Assembly (NCBI GenBank): GCA_937888765.1
Contig: CALASU010000345.1
Location: forward strand, 1-12,694
Length of the DNA stretch: 12,694 bases
DNA from: an uncultured Clostridia bacterium
GTDB taxonomy: Bacteria > Bacillota > Clostridia > Lachnospirales > Anaerotignaceae
Direction of reading: 5' to 3'
Both the position numbers and the translations under genes were made by a program. How positions within the stretch are numbered: the stretch's first letter is position 1; every line of letters starts with the position of its first letter. Below, piece after piece: positions 7,002 to 12,694 of the stretch. The notes under the pieces were generated by a model that was not told the DNA's origin, searched no databases, and saw only the letters and a program-made list of their open reading frames with translations.

Positions 7002-8279
7002 TCAGTCTTTGCAAGGAACAAAGTTACCGATGATACCAGCAACTACGGAAGGCAGGATCCAAGCGAAGCCCATGCTTGCCAGAGGCAGAACGGATACGAA
7101 GCCTGTAGGCAGACCGTAACCAGCCAGGATTTCACAAGCGGATACCAGGATACCGGCATATGCTGCGAAACGGTATACGTTTTTGTTTTTGATCTGTTTG
7201 TGGAAGAATGCCAGGATGATCAGAGCCAGAACACCGGGGTATACCAGCATCAGCAGAGGAGCAGATACCTGGATGATTGTAGATACACCAGCGTTGGAGA
7301 TTACCCAAGAGAATACACAAACAACGATAACTACTGTTTCATATTTCAGTTTGCCGCCTGTCAGATCACGGAAGAAGTTACCGCAGGAAGATGTCAGACC
7401 GATTGCTGTTGTCCAGCAAGCAAACAGTACAACTACGCCCAGCAGGATAACGCCTGCCTGACCGAACAGAGCTTTTGTGATGGAAACCAGCAGTTCTGTC
7501 TGGGACAGACCCTGCAGAGATTCGATACCGCAAGTTGTAGCACCCAGGAAAGTCAGACCGCCATAGATTATTGCCAGACCAACTGCTGCTACTACGGAAG
7601 ATTTGATAACTGCACCGGACATAGCTTTGGGGTCTACATAGCCTTTGTCCTTAGCGGAACCAGCGATGATTGTGATAAATACCAGGGAAGCCAGAACGTC
7701 CAGAGTCTGGTAACCGTTGTATACACCGGATTTAACAGCACCAACTGTGTCGGGCAGGTCGATAGCACCCAGAGGTGTGATAGCACCTTTGATAATCAGT
7801 GCCAGCAGACCAACAACCAGAACGGGTGTCAGGAATTTACCGATGATGTCAACTACGCCGGAAGGACGGATTGTCAGAACCAGAACGACTGCAAAGAAGA
7901 TTGCAGAGAAGATCCAGGAGCTGATACCGGGGAACAGGGGAGCAACACCGATTTCGAATGTTGTTGCAGCTGTACGGGGGATCGCCAGCAGGGGACCGAT
8001 ACACAGTACTGTGATACAGTTGATTGTTGCTGCGGGGATTTTACCCATAACGCCTGTTACGCCGTCCATAGAGGATTCACCTTTGTTTACCAGAGCCAGG
8101 ATAGCAACCAGCGCCAGACCTACGTCAAAGATGAAGAAGAACAGGAAACCCAGCATCCAAGATGTACCTGTCTGCTGACCCAGCAGAGGGGGGAAGATCA
8201 GGTTACCTGCACCAAAGAACATTGAGAACAATGCCATACCGATGACTAAAAAGTCACCAAAACCTTGCTTTTTTTCCAT
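7002..8279 (-). CDS. brnQ: Branched-chain amino acid carrier BrnQ (LIVCS family)
   Basis: A 425-residue inner-membrane carrier that takes up leucine, isoleucine and valine with Na+ or H+. The N-terminus carries the family's signature ALFSMFFGAGNLIFPPLLG (about residues 16-34). Hydrophobic segments fill the whole length, consistent with about 12 membrane helices, and the size is normal for BrnQ (about 430-440). The start at 8279 follows AAGGAGG. It is a single-gene unit ending at a strong terminator. Codon use is unlike its neighbours: mostly CTG for Leu, GGT for Gly, ATC for Ile, AAC, TAC, TTC and CGT, the pattern expected of a highly expressed gene. This suits an amino-acid-fermenting anaerobe (inference). 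The 100-base leader can fold but shows no T-box motif. Confidence 0.95.
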   Translation of the reverse strand: MEKKQGFGDFLVIGMALFSMFFGAGNLIFPPLLGQQTGTSWMLGFLFFFIFDVGLALVAILALVNKGESSMDGVTGVMGKIPAATINCITVLCIGPLLAIPRTAATTFEIGVAPLFPGISSWIFSAIFFAVVLVLTIRPSGVVDIIGKFLTPVLVVGLLALIIKGAITPLGAIDLPDTVGAVKSGVYNGYQTLDVLASLVFITIIAGSAKDKGYVDPKAMSGAVIKSSVVAAVGLAIIYGGLTFLGATTCGIESLQGLSQTELLVSITKALFGQAGVILLGVVVLFACWTTAIGLTSSCGNFFRDLTGGKLKYETVVIVVCVFSWVISNAGVSTIIQVSAPLLMLVYPGVLALIILAFFHKQIKNKNVYRFAAYAGILVSACEILAGYGLPTGFVSVLPLASMGFAWILPSVVAGIIGNFVPCKD

Positions 8280-8343
8280 AAAATTTCTACCTCCTTAAAC
8301 TTTTTTCCATTATTTTTGTTTGGAAAAATGGAATCCAAGCTGC

Positions 8344-8368
8344 GTTCCCGCAATCATCCTACGGGAAC
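8344..8368 (-). promoter_or_regulatory. Leader hairpin of brnQ
   Basis: The arms gttcccg (8344-8350) and cgggaac (8362-8368) form a 7-base-pair stem in the probable brnQ leader. A second weaker pairing, TTTTTCC with GGAAAAA, lies closer to the ribosome binding site (about 8305-8329). There is no T-run after the first stem and no conserved T-box element, so the role is open. Confidence 0.4.
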
Positions 8369-8385
8369 AAAATTTGGTTGGAATT

Positions 8386-8414
8386 ATTTTATGATAAAAA
8401 AAGGAAAAATACAA
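8386..8414 (-). promoter_or_regulatory. Possible sigma-A promoter for brnQ
   Basis: On the minus strand, TTGTAT (8414-8409), 17 bases and TAAAAT (8391-8386) make a fair promoter. The region is so A/T-rich that chance matches are likely. It would give a leader of about 100 bases carrying the gttcccg/cgggaac hairpin. Confidence 0.4.
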
Positions 8415-8822
8415 GTGGACAGGAAATACTTTAATGAGAATTTTTTTGGCAAAAATTTCTTTAAAGTGGAAAAAACTGCGTTTTTTGGCGAAAAATAAAA
8501 ATTAAAAAAATAAAATGAATCGAATTTCATTGGATTTCGTATTTTGAAGAAATACACTCGAAAAACAGACTTATCGTGCGATATGTATGTATTTTTATCA
8601 GAACAATCTGTAAAAAATGGCAAAAAGGGACAAGGCTTTTGTCGAAAAATCAACAAAGTGCATATATTTTTGTGGAATTTGAGCTGCATTTTAGGGATAA
8701 ATCGGCAATTCTCCCAGAAACGATATTTCACGTATACGGAAAAAACAAGAATCCGCAAAGAAGTTGTATTATCGGGGAAAACAGACGTTTTGTATCCGTG
8801 GACAAAAGGGCGGAAAATAGTT
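8415..8822. other. Gene-free A/T-rich intergenic DNA
   Basis: Between the brnQ promoter and the next promoter lie about 400 bases where I see no credible gene. Long open frames run on both strands and overlap each other, but none has a ribosome binding site, a recognisable domain or normal composition. Small symmetrical elements occur: tatcg-tg-cgata (8572-8583), cgtatacg (about 8732-8739) and gacaa-ggctt-ttgtc (8629-8643). A small RNA or a decayed gene cannot be excluded. Confidence 0.5.
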
Positions 8823-8889
8823 TTGTCAAAATCCATTTTTATGATATAATGTCATTAGAGTAGAAAAATAGGTTAATTTTGTCGGACAA
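8801..8889. promoter_or_regulatory. Candidate operator array around the 8942 gene's promoter
   Basis: The heptamer TTTTGTC or its complement GACAAAA occurs at 8801-8807, 8821-8827 (overlapping the -35 box) and 8877-8883. The last is followed by GACAA to form ttgtc-g-gacaa (8879-8889). A further copy pair lies upstream at 8629-8643. The arrangement around a single promoter suggests regulator binding, perhaps by the downstream XRE protein itself (inference). Confidence 0.4.
8823..8850 (+). promoter_or_regulatory. Sigma-A promoter for the XRE regulator at 8942
   Basis: TTGTCA (8823-8828), 16 bases and a perfect TATAAT (8845-8850) with an extended TGA element (8842-8844) form a strong promoter. 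The expected start is near 8857, with a leader of about 85 bases. Confidence 0.8.
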
Positions 8890-8890
8890 T

Positions 8891-8908
8891 GAACCATAAG
8901 GAACCATA
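8891..8908 (+). repeat. Tandem 10-base direct repeat in the regulator's leader
   Basis: The octamer gaaccata occurs at 8891-8898 and again at 8901-8908. The 10-base step is about one helical turn, so a protein could contact both on the same face. It lies just after the ttgtc-g-gacaa palindrome. Two copies only, so coincidence is possible. Confidence 0.4.
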
Positions 8909-8941
8909 TCAGATAAAATACGGGAAAGTAGGGGAATCTCC

Positions 8942-9658
8942 ATGAGTGGAATCAGTGCCCATGTGGGAAGAAGAATACGTTTGTATCGTAAAATGAAAAA
9001 TATAACCATAGAGGTCTTTGCGGGAATGATCAATAAAAGCAAGGCTACGGTATCGAAATACGAAAACGGGGATATTTCCATTGATATCGAAACGCTGTTT
9101 ATCATTGCGAATAAACTGGATATTTCTGTCAATCAGCTGATTGATCTGGATCAGGATGAAATGGAAGCAGAGGAAAAACTGCCTGTGGCGGACAGTCATT
9201 ACGGAAAGAGCCGTATGTATATGTATTTCTATGACGGCAGACGCAGCCGTTTTGTCCGCAGTGTCATTGAGATCAGCGGCAGCGGGGAAAATGGCGTGTA
9301 TCGGGCAAATCTCTATTCCGATTTGGAGGATTATTCAAACTGCTATCAGTGCAAATTCCTGTATCACGGCACGATGCGCAGATATGATACCTTTACCAAT
9401 TTTAATTTTGAAAATCAGAATAATAAGGTAGAAAAGGTATTTTTGTATGCGATCAACTCCTTCAGCCATAACGGACGTATGATGGGGATGTTTTCCGGCT
9501 TATCGACACAGCCGTTCCTGCCGGTTTCCTTTAAATTCATTCTTTCTCCCGATATTATGGAAGAAAATGACGAATTGAAGGAACAGCTTGTGTTTACCAA
9601 AGAGGACATCAAGCAGATGAAAAAGATGAATATGTTTATCGTGGGACAGCATATGTAA
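8942..9658 (+). CDS. XRE-family regulator with an unrecognised C-terminal domain
   Basis: A 238-residue regulator. The N-terminal Cro/C1-type HTH covers about residues 8-66 (GRRIRLYRKMKNITIEVFAG, then KSKATVSKYENGDISIDIE and LDISVNQLID). Residues 88-238 form a second domain I cannot assign: mixed strands and helices rich in aromatic residues (MYMYFYDGRRSRF, YQCKFLYHGTMRRYDTF), ending in a charged helix (FTKEDIKQMKKMN). It may sense a ligand or partner. There is no membrane segment. AGGGG precedes the ATG at 8942, and a strong extended -10 promoter lies upstream. TTTTGTC motifs around that promoter suggest autoregulation. It is divergent from brnQ but 662 bases away, so control of brnQ is possible but unsupported. 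Confidence 0.85.
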   Translation: MSGISAHVGRRIRLYRKMKNITIEVFAGMINKSKATVSKYENGDISIDIETLFIIANKLDISVNQLIDLDQDEMEAEEKLPVADSHYGKSRMYMYFYDGRRSRFVRSVIEISGSGENGVYRANLYSDLEDYSNCYQCKFLYHGTMRRYDTFTNFNFENQNNKVEKVFLYAINSFSHNGRMMGMFSGLSTQPFLPVSFKFILSPDIMEENDELKEQLVFTKEDIKQMKKMNMFIVGQHM

Positions 9659-9676
9659 GAATAAACCTTAAAATTT

Positions 9677-9710
9677 GCCTCGGGTCTGAAAAGGACACCG
9701 AGGCTTTTTT
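9677..9710 (+). terminator. Intrinsic terminator after the XRE regulator
   Basis: The stem gcctcgg (9677-9683) with ccgaggc (9698-9704) is extended by gtc/gac with one bulged base. It is followed by a run of six T (9705-9710). On the minus strand a weaker AAATTTT tract follows, so it may also end the convergent 9726-10157 gene. Confidence 0.85.
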
Positions 9711-9725
9711 CTGTAACATGTATCT

Positions 9726-10157
9726 TTAGAAACGCTCTGCCAGAGCCAGTGCCAGCAGAAGCCCTGCCATACGGGCAGACTGCACAGAGGGAGAATCTGT
9801 GTCCGCATTGCCGTCAGCAGAACGGGCGGCAAGCAGTGTGCCGTTCTGCCCAAAGCCGTCTACCCCCTGCTGGATATGCTGCAAGGTATGCAGAAACAGC
9901 AGTCCCTGTGTCATACGGTCGATCTGCTGTCTGCCGTTGTCATCCATGAAAGCGGACATTGCCCTGAGAAGGGTTACTTCCTTAGGCGGATGCTCTACGG
10001 CAAAGGCTTTTTCGCTGTCGGCGGCAGAGCGTATTTTGTGCAGATATTCTTTTTCGACAGTATCTCTGAAAGCAGAAAGCATCTGTGCGAGATTCTGCTC
10101 CAATCCGCTTGTATTGTGCAGGGTTTTGGCGATTGTATAGACTGTGTGTTCAGACAT
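9726..10157 (-). CDS. Protein of unknown function coupled to a subtilase gene
   Basis: A 143-residue soluble protein that I do not recognise. It is predicted to be mostly helical: an N-terminal amphipathic stretch (TLHNTSGLEQNLAQMLSAF, about residues 12-30), a charged helix (EKEYLHKIRSAADSEKAF), a middle helix (QIDRMTQGLLFLHTLQHIQQ) and a short hydrophobic C-terminus (ARMAGLLLALALAERF). The C-terminal hydrophobic run is too short for a sure membrane helix. There is no signal peptide. Its ATG overlaps the end of the upstream subtilase frame by 8 bases (ATGTCTGA), with GGGG as ribosome binding site, so the two were probably co-translated. It may have been a partner, chaperone or inhibitor of that protease (inference). 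With the protease now broken, its expression is doubtful. Confidence 0.65.
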   Translation of the reverse strand: MSEHTVYTIAKTLHNTSGLEQNLAQMLSAFRDTVEKEYLHKIRSAADSEKAFAVEHPPKEVTLLRAMSAFMDDNGRQQIDRMTQGLLFLHTLQHIQQGVDGFGQNGTLLAARSADGNADTDSPSVQSARMAGLLLALALAERF

Positions 10158-10875
10158 GGTTGATCCCCTTTCCTGAAAGTTCCAGACAGCTTTTTAATGT
10201 CAGAAGACCTCCGCTGGAAGCGGTGCTCTGCAGCAGGCGGCGTCTGATTTCCTGTGGGCGTGCGTGCGGATATTTTTCCAGAAGAAGTGCAGCTGCTCCG
10301 CTGACAAGCGGCGTTGCCATGGAAGCACCGCTCATACGGATATAATTTCTTTGGATGATATTGTTTCGGCTGCGGTTTGGCAGGGAAAAATCATAATCCG
10401 GTGAAAGCACGGAAATTACATCTTCCCCCGGTGCCCATAAATCTGGAAGATGGCTTGGTTCACGCGCAAAAAGAGAAAAGGCGGGGGCTTTGAAATAGCT
10501 CCTGTCCTCCCATGCCCCTACGGTAATGACACCGCTGCTGACAGCGGGCGGCGGACGGTAGCCGTTTCGCCCATCAGGATTTCCTGCTGCCGCAACGACC
10601 ACAATACCCATCTGCCAGAGCTGCTCTACGGCTTCCTTTAACGGCAGGTTGATCTTTCTGTCATTGGTGCCGATGGAAAGATTTACTACCTTTATAGTAT
10701 ATTTGCGGGCGTTGTCCATTATCCATCTTAGCCCTTGTACGGCCTGTGTGGAATTTCCCTGCCCGCAGCGGTCGAGGATTTTGATGGAAATGATCTGTGC
10801 CATTGGAGCGGCACCGCAGTACAGCCCGTCAGAAAGAAAGCCGTTTCCGCAGGCTATGCCCGTGACATGGGTCAC
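10150..10875 (-). pseudogene. 5'-truncated subtilisin-like protease (S8), AprX-like
   Basis: The remaining 241-residue frame is the 3' part of a cytoplasmic-type subtilase. It begins inside the catalytic-His motif: an intact gene would read HGTHVTGIACG, but here only THVTGIACG remains and the preceding codons read APV. The catalytic Asp region and the His are gone. The oxyanion Asn99 (AAAGNPDG) and the Ser185 region (SGASMATPLVSG) are intact. The nominal GTG start at 10875 has no ribosome binding site, and an in-frame TAA lies 30 bases upstream of it. It therefore cannot make an active protease. The break coincides with a 20-base inverted repeat at 10859-10878 and lies 110 bases from a divergent serine recombinase, suggesting element insertion or deletion. 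Confidence 0.85.
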
Positions 10876-10878
10876 GGG
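10859..10878. repeat. Perfect 20-base inverted repeat at the protease breakpoint
   Basis: Plus strand cccgtgac-atgg-gtcacggg: 8-base perfect arms around a 4-base centre. One arm (10859-10866) encodes the native VTG residues of the subtilase; the other (10871-10878) replaces the expected His-Gly codons. It could be a half-converted recombinase attachment site, a fold-back repair scar, or chance. Confidence 0.6.
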
Positions 10879-10895
10879 TGCAGGAAGGGCAGAGG

Positions 10896-10924
10896 TTGTT
10901 TTTTATAAGGAAGTATTGTAAAAT
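10896..10924 (+). promoter_or_regulatory. Possible sigma-A promoter for the recombinase
   Basis: TTGTTT (10896-10901), 17 bases and TAAAAT (10919-10924) make a fair promoter, about 60 bases before the recombinase start. It lies entirely in the DNA between the protease break and the recombinase. Confidence 0.45.
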
Positions 10925-10940
10925 AGGAATGATTTTTGGC

Positions 10941-10985
10941 ATTGCCGCCATAAGCTTTTGAAAAAGCAGGAAATGGGGCGGCAGT
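10941..10985 (+). promoter_or_regulatory. Leader hairpin masking the recombinase ribosome binding site
   Basis: The segment attgccgcc (10941-10949) pairs with ggcggcagt (10977-10985): 9 pairs including one G-T, ending directly before the ATG at 10986. Inside it, gcttt/aaagc (10954-10958 with 10963-10967) can form a second stem. The GGGG Shine-Dalgarno (10975-10978) would be partly hidden in the fold, which could keep recombinase translation low. Confidence 0.45.
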
Positions 10986-11936
10986 ATGAAGCAGAAAACG
11001 GCGGCGATTTATTGCAGGCTGTCTGTAGAGGATGCAGGACGGGGCGAAGCCGAAAGCGAAAGCATACAGAACCAGAAAGACCTTTTGCAAAGCTATGCAA
11101 AAGAGCAGGGCTGGACGGTGTACGGCATTTATGCAGATGAGGATTATTCGGGACTCAGAGAGGACAGACCTGCCTTTCAGGCTTTATTGCAGGATGCGGA
11201 AAACGGGCGTTTTTCTGTGATCCTTTGCAAGACACAGTCCCGCTTTACCAGAAATGCGGCAACGGCTGAGAAGTATCTGCATGGAAAATTTCCGCTCTGG
11301 GGAATTCGCTTTGTAACAGTGGTAGATCATGTGGACACGGCTTTTTCTTCTAATAAAAAGGCGCGGCAGATCAACAGTCTGGTAAACGAATGGTACTCTG
11401 AGGAGCTTTCGGAAAATATCCGTGCGGTTTTCCGCAGAAAAATGGAGCAGGGGCAGTTTTTAGGTAATTTCGCTCCCTATGGCTATCGCAAAGACCCGCA
11501 TTGCCGCCATCATCTGATACAGGATACAGAAACGGCGGCTGTGGTGCGGCGTATCTTTTCGCTGTATCTGGAGGGGGATTCTGACAGACAGATTGCGGCA
11601 CGGCTCACAGCAGAACAGATCCCGACTCCCTCGGAGATAAAAAAACAGCGGGGAGAGGATCTGGGCAGAAAAGTCTGTACCCAATGGGCGGCAGGAACGA
11701 TACGGAAGATTTTGCAGAACCCTGTTTATCTGGGTCATATGGTGCAGGGCAGGGAAGAAAAGATCAGTTTTAAAGAAAAAAAGACACGGGAGCGTCCGAA
11801 AAAGGAATGGATTGTGGTGGAAGATACCCATGAAGCGATTATAGAGGCGGAACTGTTTTTGCAGGTACAGCAGCAGCGGAGGCTTCGCCGAAAATCACGG
11901 GGAAAGAAACAATCAGCATTGATTTATGATTTATAA
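10986..11936 (+). CDS. Serine recombinase (resolvase-type), C-terminally shortened
   Basis: A 316-residue site-specific recombinase. The resolvase catalytic domain (about 4-150) holds the nucleophile Ser13 in YCRLSVED, the DEDYSGLREDRPAFQALL segment (51-68) and the Arg-bearing CKTQSRFTRN (81-90). The Recombinase DNA-binding domain follows (about 158-265), with FAPYGYRKDP and ILQNPVYLG. Family members of the large-serine type usually run to 500 residues or more, with a zinc ribbon and coiled coil that direct att-site choice and integration. Here the frame ends after a basic tail (QQQRRLRRKSRGKK), exactly at the ribosome binding site of the next gene. Catalytic residues look intact, but att-site specificity is probably impaired. 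It is divergent from the broken subtilase, like spoIVCA beside a split sigK gene. Confidence 0.88.
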   Translation: MKQKTAAIYCRLSVEDAGRGEAESESIQNQKDLLQSYAKEQGWTVYGIYADEDYSGLREDRPAFQALLQDAENGRFSVILCKTQSRFTRNAATAEKYLHGKFPLWGIRFVTVVDHVDTAFSSNKKARQINSLVNEWYSEELSENIRAVFRRKMEQGQFLGNFAPYGYRKDPHCRHHLIQDTETAAVVRRIFSLYLEGDSDRQIAARLTAEQIPTPSEIKKQRGEDLGRKVCTQWAAGTIRKILQNPVYLGHMVQGREEKISFKEKKTRERPKKEWIVVEDTHEAIIEAELFLQVQQQRRLRRKSRGKKQSALIYDL

Positions 11937-11948
11937 GGAGGAACTACA

Positions 11949-12575
11949 ATGAAAAAGAGCGTTCTGGCAGTATTCTGTGCGGCGATGATGCTGGCAGGCT
12001 GCGGCGGCACAGCGACAGAAACAGAAACAACAGAAACAACACAGGAAACAACCGTAGAAGAAACAGAAACAACAACAGAAGAAACGGCGGCAAAGGATGA
12101 AGAAATGCTGAACTATCTGAAAGAACTGCCTGCTGAAATCCCTGCGGAAGCAGCAGCAGAGCAGGGCTTCTTTACCATTGCAAATGGCGAAGTGACAAGC
12201 GGACAGGAAGAATGGGATGCGTTCCTGCAGGCAGCACAGGCGGGCGAAGAGGCGTCTGTTGTGCTGTGTCAGTATTCTGCACACGGCGGTGCAATGCTGG
12301 ATTATCTGACACATAATGCAGAAGGCGGATATTTGCTGGTATCCGACAGAAGCCGTGACGGTTATGAGAAAGATGAAGTAGAAAAACAGGATTATATTAC
12401 AGAAAAATTTGCGGCATTGAAGGTATTTGAACACTTCAGTCTGTCTGAAGGCGGCAAAGAATACACCATCGGTGTGCTGACAAACGAACCTGAGCTGGAT
12501 GCAGATACATTCCGCACTTACTGGAAAGAAATGAGTGCAGAAGCGCATGAAGCGTATTTGTTGTTTGTGATCTGA
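11949..12575 (+). CDS. Secreted lipoprotein of unknown function
   Basis: A 208-residue predicted lipoprotein. The N-terminus MKKSVLAVFCAAMMLAGCGG has a basic start, a hydrophobic core and the lipobox LAGC, so Cys18 would be lipid-modified and the protein held on the outer face of the membrane. Residues about 21-48 are almost only Thr and Glu, an extended linker. Residues about 50-208 form a mixed-structure domain I do not recognise, with FTIANGEVTSGQEEWDAFL, VVLCQYSAHGGAMLDYL and GGKEYTIGVLTNEPELDADT. The ATG at 11949 follows AAGGAGG; that site overlaps the stop codon of the recombinase 13 bases away. No clear promoter of its own was seen, so it may depend on read-through from the recombinase leader. 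A strong terminator follows. Confidence 0.85.
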   Translation: MKKSVLAVFCAAMMLAGCGGTATETETTETTQETTVEETETTTEETAAKDEEMLNYLKELPAEIPAEAAAEQGFFTIANGEVTSGQEEWDAFLQAAQAGEEASVVLCQYSAHGGAMLDYLTHNAEGGYLLVSDRSRDGYEKDEVEKQDYITEKFAALKVFEHFSLSEGGKEYTIGVLTNEPELDADTFRTYWKEMSAEAHEAYLLFVI

Positions 12576-12596
12576 TCTTGTCTGACTGATCAAATA

Positions 12597-12633
12597 AAAA
12601 ATCCCATAGGCAGCAATCGCCTGTGGGATTTTT
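12597..12633. terminator. Bidirectional intrinsic terminator
   Basis: The stem is aaatcccataggc (12599-12611) with gcctgtgggattt (12619-12631), containing one T-G pair. A-rich sequence lies to the left and a T-run to the right (12629-12633), so it serves both the lipoprotein gene and a convergent gene entering from the right. Confidence 0.88.
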
Positions 12634-12649
12634 ATGTATGTCTCATATA

Positions 12650-12694
12650 TTATTGTTCAGCTACCATACGATTTACTTTAAAAATGAGCTGCAG
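12650..12694 (-). CDS. C-terminal end of a convergent gene (partial)
   Basis: On the minus strand the last 45 bases read as 14 codons and a TAA stop at 12652-12650, giving LQLIFKVNRMVAEQ. The frame is open to the window edge and is followed on its own strand by the bidirectional terminator, which is what the end of a real gene would look like. The fragment is too short to name. Codon and length evidence alone would be weak; the terminator placement is the main support. Confidence 0.4.
   Translation of the reverse strand: MQLIFKVNRMVAEQ

Noticed and set aside
7200..8225. 341-residue plus-strand open frame rich in Gln, Cys and Asp opposite brnQ
   Set aside because: It is produced by the biased codon use of brnQ read on the other strand; no start signals or family resemblance.
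8280..8400. T-box riboswitch before brnQ
   Set aside because: The leader is only about 100 bases and lacks the conserved T-box sequence and a terminator/antiterminator pair.
8384..8836. 150-residue minus-strand open frame in the A/T-rich gap
   Set aside because: It is Phe/Lys-rich, overlaps the brnQ promoter and opposing open frames, and has no ribosome binding site or domain.
8544..8849. 101-residue plus-strand open frame in the gap
   Set aside because: It begins at TTG without a ribosome binding site and runs into the promoter of the next gene.
11931..12593. 220-residue minus-strand open frame opposite the lipoprotein
   Set aside because: Cys/Phe-rich antisense image of the Thr/Glu-rich lipoprotein, overlapping its terminator side; no start signals.

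Overview
The window looks like chromosomal DNA of an anaerobic, low-to-medium GC Firmicute of the Clostridia, most likely a Lachnospirales-type gut bacterium. The evidence is strong AGGAGG ribosome binding sites before most genes, consensus sigma-A promoters, A/T-rich intergenic DNA, an SLH-anchored surface protein, a BrnQ carrier and a large-serine-recombinase family typical of that group. Genus cannot be fixed from sequence alone.

Layout. (1) Positions 1-904: the edge of a GC-rich double-hairpin repeat, a small XRE repressor (minus) and a divergent small helical protein (plus), with face-to-face promoters and bounded by bidirectional terminators. (2) Positions 909-6771, all minus: an ECF sigma factor and its RsiV-like anti-sigma factor form a tight two-gene operon. 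After a terminator comes a 1427-residue secreted subtilase with an acidic repeat linker, a domain inserted inside the catalytic fold, a propeller-like region and three C-terminal SLH domains. (3) Positions 7002-8279, minus: brnQ, with codon use of a highly expressed gene. (4) Positions 8280-8941: 662 bases without a convincing gene, holding the brnQ leader and a promoter region with recurring TTTTGTC/GACAA motifs. (5) Positions 8942-9658: a second XRE regulator with a C-terminal domain I do not recognise. (6) Positions 9726-10875, minus: an unknown 143-residue protein translationally coupled to the 3' part of a second subtilase, which has lost its catalytic Asp and His. The break coincides with a perfect 20-base inverted repeat. 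(7) Positions 10986-11936: a divergent serine recombinase that stops before the usual zinc-ribbon C-terminus. (8) Positions 11949-12575: a lipoprotein, then a bidirectional terminator and the last codons of a convergent gene.

How the parts relate. The sigma/anti-sigma pair, the SLH protease and the lipoprotein suggest an envelope-stress and cell-surface neighbourhood. The protease has its own sigma-A promoter, so sigma control of it is not shown. The most notable locus is 10859-11939: a subtilase gene broken at its catalytic-His motif next to a divergent serine recombinase. Either this is a scar of element insertion and decay, or it is one boundary of a larger element splitting the gene in the manner of the sigK/skin arrangement. 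The window does not extend far enough to decide.
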